Source: Bacteroidales bacterium (GTDB taxonomy: Bacteria; Bacteroidota; Bacteroidia; Bacteroidales; UBA932). Taken from it: a stretch of DNA of 64,000 nt. A program made the position numbers and the translations under genes. Every line of letters begins with the position of its first letter. Positions within the stretch are counted from its first letter, which is position 1. The notes beneath the pieces were generated by a model. The model was given only the letters and a program-made list of their open reading frames with translations. It searched no databases and was not told the DNA's origin. Below are positions 61,522 through 64,000 of the stretch, piece by piece. Location: NCBI GenBank assembly GCA_017561265.1, contig JAFZDJ010000001.1, positions 1 through 64,000 of the forward strand, in the 5' to 3' direction.

Positions 61522-62405
61522 CAGAAGTTCCTCCTATGAATTACTGTCGGGTCCATATCATCGAGAGTGGCTACGCCTGTGCGGGCCATGATTCCTGCAA
61601 GCTCAGAAGTCATTTCATTGATTCTCTGCGCCACAGCATCAGGGCCATTCTTCAGGAGTGGCATCAGATGTCTTCCCACTGAAACCGCCTTAGCTCCGAG
61701 AGCCAGACATTTGTACACATCCATTCCGCTTGCGATGCCGCAGTCAATGAACACCTGAACATCAGGGCCTGCAGCTGAAATGATATCCTGCATGACCATG
61801 AGCGGCGGAACAGAATACTGAACCATTCCGTGATGGTGCGACACTACCAGACCGGCACATCCGGCCTCGGCGCATTTCTCCGCATCCTTCGGACTGAGGA
61901 CACCCTTCACGATGAAAGGCACACCGGCAGCCTGGACAAATTCCTTCAGCTCGGCTGTAGACTTAGGCTTCATAGGAAGGCCGAATACATCATCATAACC
62001 GCCGTTGGAATTGAAAGCATGGTCAGTGTCCATACCGACTGCGAAGCATCCCTGAGCTACTGCGTGCTCGATCTTGCGGAAGACCTCCCTGTTATCCGCA
62101 TGAGGCTTGATGATCTTTATTGACCTTGCTCCGGTCGCCACTACCCTTTCAAGCTCCTCGTCCTCGCCCATTCCGACCCAATGTACGGCTCCGGCCTTTG
62201 CAGCGCCCTCTGCATATACTGACATTCCGTCCTGAGCGGAATTGTGCAGGTGAGACAGAGCCGCCGTCATCACAGGAGTATCGAATGTTTCGCCCCAGAG
62301 GGTCATCTTCGTGCTTGGAAGTACAGAATCTATATAGCGTGTCTCCAGAAGGAGTGAATCAAAATAATCACGGGTTATGGTGTCGGGGTTTGATGAGTAT
62401 TTCAT
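61521..62405 (-). CDS. FMN-dependent alpha-hydroxy-acid dehydrogenase family
   Basis: A 294-residue enzyme of the L-lactate/glycolate oxidase family. FIVKGVLSPKDAEKC carries the flavin-binding Lys; GLVVSHHHGMVQYSVPP corresponds to the usual VSNHGGRQLD region but has HHHGMVQY in place of NHGGRQLD. VFIDCGIASGMDVYKCLALGAKAVSVGR matches the C-terminal flavin site. The changed VSHHHG segment suggests an unusual substrate or an isopentenyl-diphosphate-isomerase-like relative. ATG at 62405 is chosen over an upstream GTG because it lies 4 bases after the symporter stop. Middle gene of a three-gene operon. Confidence 0.82.
   Translation of the reverse strand: MKYSSNPDTITRDYFDSLLLETRYIDSVLPSTKMTLWGETFDTPVMTAALSHLHNSAQDGMSVYAEGAAKAGAVHWVGMGEDEELERVVATGARSIKIIKPHADNREVFRKIEHAVAQGCFAVGMDTDHAFNSNGGYDDVFGLPMKPKSTAELKEFVQAAGVPFIVKGVLSPKDAEKCAEAGCAGLVVSHHHGMVQYSVPPLMVMQDIISAAGPDVQVFIDCGIASGMDVYKCLALGAKAVSVGRHLMPLLKNGPDAVAQRINEMTSELAGIMARTGVATLDDMDPTVIHRRNF
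61530..61535 (-). promoter_or_regulatory. Shine-Dalgarno sequence for the isomerase gene
   Basis: AGGAGG on the minus strand, 8 bases before the ATG at 61521 and inside the last codons of the FMN enzyme gene. Such a sequence is unusual in Bacteroidota and supports the chosen start. Confidence 0.6.
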
Positions 62406-62409
62406 AATT

Positions 62410-63813
62410 CTATCGTTTTGAGATTTCACTGTTTATCTGGTCCATTCTTTCGTCCGAAAGTTCGTATTTTCCGATCACGAAGATAGCGGCGAAGAAGAGG
62501 ATTGCCGGGATGATGGTAACAAGAGAGAGGATTCCCTGCTCGGCAAGAGGAGTCTGCACCTGGCTTGCAGCATCAAATCCGACCCATGCAAGCACGAGGC
62601 CGGGGATAACGCCTCCAAGAGCCATTCCGGCCTTCATGAATATGCATATGAGGGCGTTCACTATCGCTGCCACACGACGTCCTGTAGTATATTCTCCATA
62701 TGTAACCACCTCTGGCACAAGAGCCCACATGTATCCTGTCGCCACAAGCACTCCGGCGCTTTTCAGGAACTGGACTGCACAAAGCAAAGGGAAACATGCC
62801 TTGAGGGACGGCACGGAAACTATTGCATACATCAGGAGCATTCCTACTATCGACACACCGAGGAAGATCTTGAACATTCCTGCCTTTCCGACCTTTTTCT
62901 TTATCGCCGGAACGAGCGGAAGGAAGACAAAAGCTGGAATAGTTCCCAGCCACATGAACACGGTCATCATGAAAGGCGTCGCGCCGATGTTGTATGTCAT
63001 GAAATAAGAATCAGCCGCGTTGCTGATGCTCATGGTAGCGAAGGAGATTATGAAGAAGAAGGACAGGATACGGAGCGGACGGTTTCGCACAAGCTCCATC
63101 CAGAGGTCGCTTACCTTCACCTTTTCAGTATCTTCCTTGGCCATCACGATCCTTTCCTTGCTTTCGAAGAAGCAGAAAACGAGCAGGGCAAGTCCGGTAA
63201 GGGCGAATATGCTCATGGTGATGAACCATGCCTGAGCCGACTCCGGAGTATTGTACACTGCCTCCATACGACCTGTCTCAGGATTCATGACCTTCGGAGC
63301 AAAGATGGCTATAACAAGAGGCAATGTCTTGATTATCAATCCTGCAAGATTGGCAAAGAACATCCTTACGCTGGTCAGTATCGTGATCTCGTCGGTGTCG
63401 CGGGTAAGTGATGAATTGAGGGCGCCATAAGGCACATTTATCAATGTAAAGCACATGCTCATTCCCACATAAGTGATGTACGCATAGAGGAGCGAGCCGC
63501 TGAAGCCGTTCCAGAAGCAGAGCATGGCAAATGCGGCAAGGGGAATACCGGCAAAAAGAAGCCACGAGCGGTATTTGCCCCAACGCGGATTCGCCTTGTC
63601 GATAAATGCTCCCACGATAGGATCCCAGATGACATCGATGATTCTGACAACAAGGAACATCACAGCCGAAACACTCGGCTTGAGTCCGTAAACATTGGTA
63701 TAGAAGAAAAGGAGCCAGATGCTCACCGTCTGATAAATGAGGTTCTGCGCCAGATCTCCGGCACTGAATCCGATACGCTCCCTCCACGAAAGCTTGTAGC
63801 AGCCGTTTTTCAT
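62410..63813 (-). CDS. GPH-family (MelB-like) sugar:cation symporter
   Basis: A 467-residue major-facilitator protein with 12 helices. The GPH pattern is clear: LSWRERIGFSAGDLAQNLIY, RIIDVIWDPIVGAFIDKANPRWGKYRSW and MCFTLINVPYGALNSSLTRD. Related carriers import glucuronides, xylosides, melibiose or other oligosaccharides with Na+ or H+. It heads the operon with the FMN enzyme (4-base gap) and isomerase. A -7 box and palindromes lie upstream. Confidence 0.9.
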   Translation of the reverse strand: MKNGCYKLSWRERIGFSAGDLAQNLIYQTVSIWLLFFYTNVYGLKPSVSAVMFLVVRIIDVIWDPIVGAFIDKANPRWGKYRSWLLFAGIPLAAFAMLCFWNGFSGSLLYAYITYVGMSMCFTLINVPYGALNSSLTRDTDEITILTSVRMFFANLAGLIIKTLPLVIAIFAPKVMNPETGRMEAVYNTPESAQAWFITMSIFALTGLALLVFCFFESKERIVMAKEDTEKVKVSDLWMELVRNRPLRILSFFFIISFATMSISNAADSYFMTYNIGATPFMMTVFMWLGTIPAFVFLPLVPAIKKKVGKAGMFKIFLGVSIVGMLLMYAIVSVPSLKACFPLLCAVQFLKSAGVLVATGYMWALVPEVVTYGEYTTGRRVAAIVNALICIFMKAGMALGGVIPGLVLAWVGFDAASQVQTPLAEQGILSLVTIIPAILFFAAIFVIGKYELSDERMDQINSEISKR

Positions 63814-63842
63814 AGATATCTGTCAGTTATTTTGGTCGTTTA

Positions 63843-63876
63843 CAAATATAGACAAATATTTCAGAATACATTCTGA
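63843..63876 (-). promoter_or_regulatory. Symporter operon promoter with palindrome at the -33 position
   Basis: On the minus strand TATATTTG (63843-63850) is a perfect -7 box. TCAGAAT (63861-63867) and ATTCTGA (63870-63876) form an inverted repeat around AC, positioned where the -33 box should be; no TTTG is present there, so activation by a bound regulator is plausible. A second imperfect repeat, GATATG (63875-63880) with CATATC (63901-63906) and GCAC/GTGC inside, lies further upstream. Confidence 0.5.
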
Positions 63877-63944
63877 TATGGCACGGAATGTGCTATATGA
63901 CATATCAACTGATAGATGTTAGACATAAATATTAAACGAACTTG

Positions 63945-63978
63945 AACCGCCCGACGATGTGACTTCGCCGGGCGGTTT
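63945..63978. terminator. GC-rich hairpin, possible terminator
   Basis: AACCGCCCG (63945-63953) and CGGGCGGTT (63969-63977) pair perfectly. Only a weak T-rich tail (TTTCCTTAT) follows on the plus strand, and no plus-strand gene ends nearby; it may belong to a gene beyond the window or be a remnant. Confidence 0.45.
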
Positions 63979-64000
63979 CCTTATCATATATGTGATGTTA

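Noticed and set aside
1..64000. CRISPR arrays, insertion sequences, phage genes, tRNA or rRNA genes
   Set aside because: No regularly spaced repeats, transposase or integrase motifs, or cloverleaf-like stretches were seen in the short intergenic regions.

Overview
This window is chromosomal DNA of a Bacteroidota bacterium, most likely of the order Bacteroidales and probably from a gut or rumen-like, plant-fibre-rich habitat. The evidence is the repeated TAnnTTTG -7 promoter element, the near absence of Shine-Dalgarno sequences, many signal-peptide and lipoprotein glycoside hydrolases, a CarboxypepD_reg-type outer-membrane barrel, a fimbrillin-like lipoprotein, PspC/PadR proteins and OprO/P-type porins. 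The genus cannot be fixed from sequence reading alone. I saw no rRNA, tRNA, CRISPR array, transposase or phage gene, and genes are tightly packed with no unexplained gap above 300 bases.

Layout. 1-3165: a truncated minus-strand gene, then an operon of a porin, a nucleoside-recognition-type membrane protein and an SDR oxidoreductase. 3164-24797: a plant cell-wall degradation locus. On the minus strand it holds GH115 alpha-glucuronidase plus a carboxylesterase, then GH51, GH43-CBM6 and two tandem GH9 enzymes. On the plus strand it holds GH127 and two tandem GH3-PA14 enzymes, the second with an added DUF1573-like domain. Together these would debranch and hydrolyse glucuronoarabinoxylan and associated beta-glucans. 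No SusC/SusD pair or dedicated regulator is in the window. 24824-27169: a 42-residue peptide of unknown role followed by a fimbrillin-like/M64-peptidase lipoprotein. 27177-37592: housekeeping and stress genes (free Met-sulfoxide reductase, MauE-thioredoxin protein, TauE exporter, ABC exporter, nucleoside kinase, aspartase, PTS-IIC-like protein, LOG protein, FKBP, NifX-like protein). 37697-39251: a flavodiiron protein carrying an unusual 10-cysteine insert, followed by rubredoxin.

39300-42317: an ATPase, a HAD phosphatase, then an unknown 170-residue protein behind a promoter with an overlapping palindrome and a structured leader, and a queuosine-precursor-type transporter. 42319-47504: an N-degron operon (clpS, M13 peptidase, clpA, aat). 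47492-51245: threonine aldolase-like enzyme, DUF4250 protein, dicarboxylate symporter and a second porin. 51288-55367: a sigma-factor/small membrane protein/CDP-alcohol phosphotransferase/GtrA operon divergent from a PspC-PadR-PspC operon, with a palindrome between them. 55393-60705: an outer-membrane barrel protein, a protein that joins an ECF sigma factor, a transmembrane helix and an outer-membrane-type barrel in one chain, and a serpin lipoprotein. 60700-63813: a GPH-type sugar symporter, an FMN-dependent alpha-hydroxy-acid dehydrogenase and a TIM-barrel isomerase in one operon.

The most unusual items are the sigma factor-TM-barrel fusion, the cysteine-rich flavodiiron insert, the structured leader with an operator near 40.85-41.03 kb, and the small peptide next to the M64 lipoprotein.
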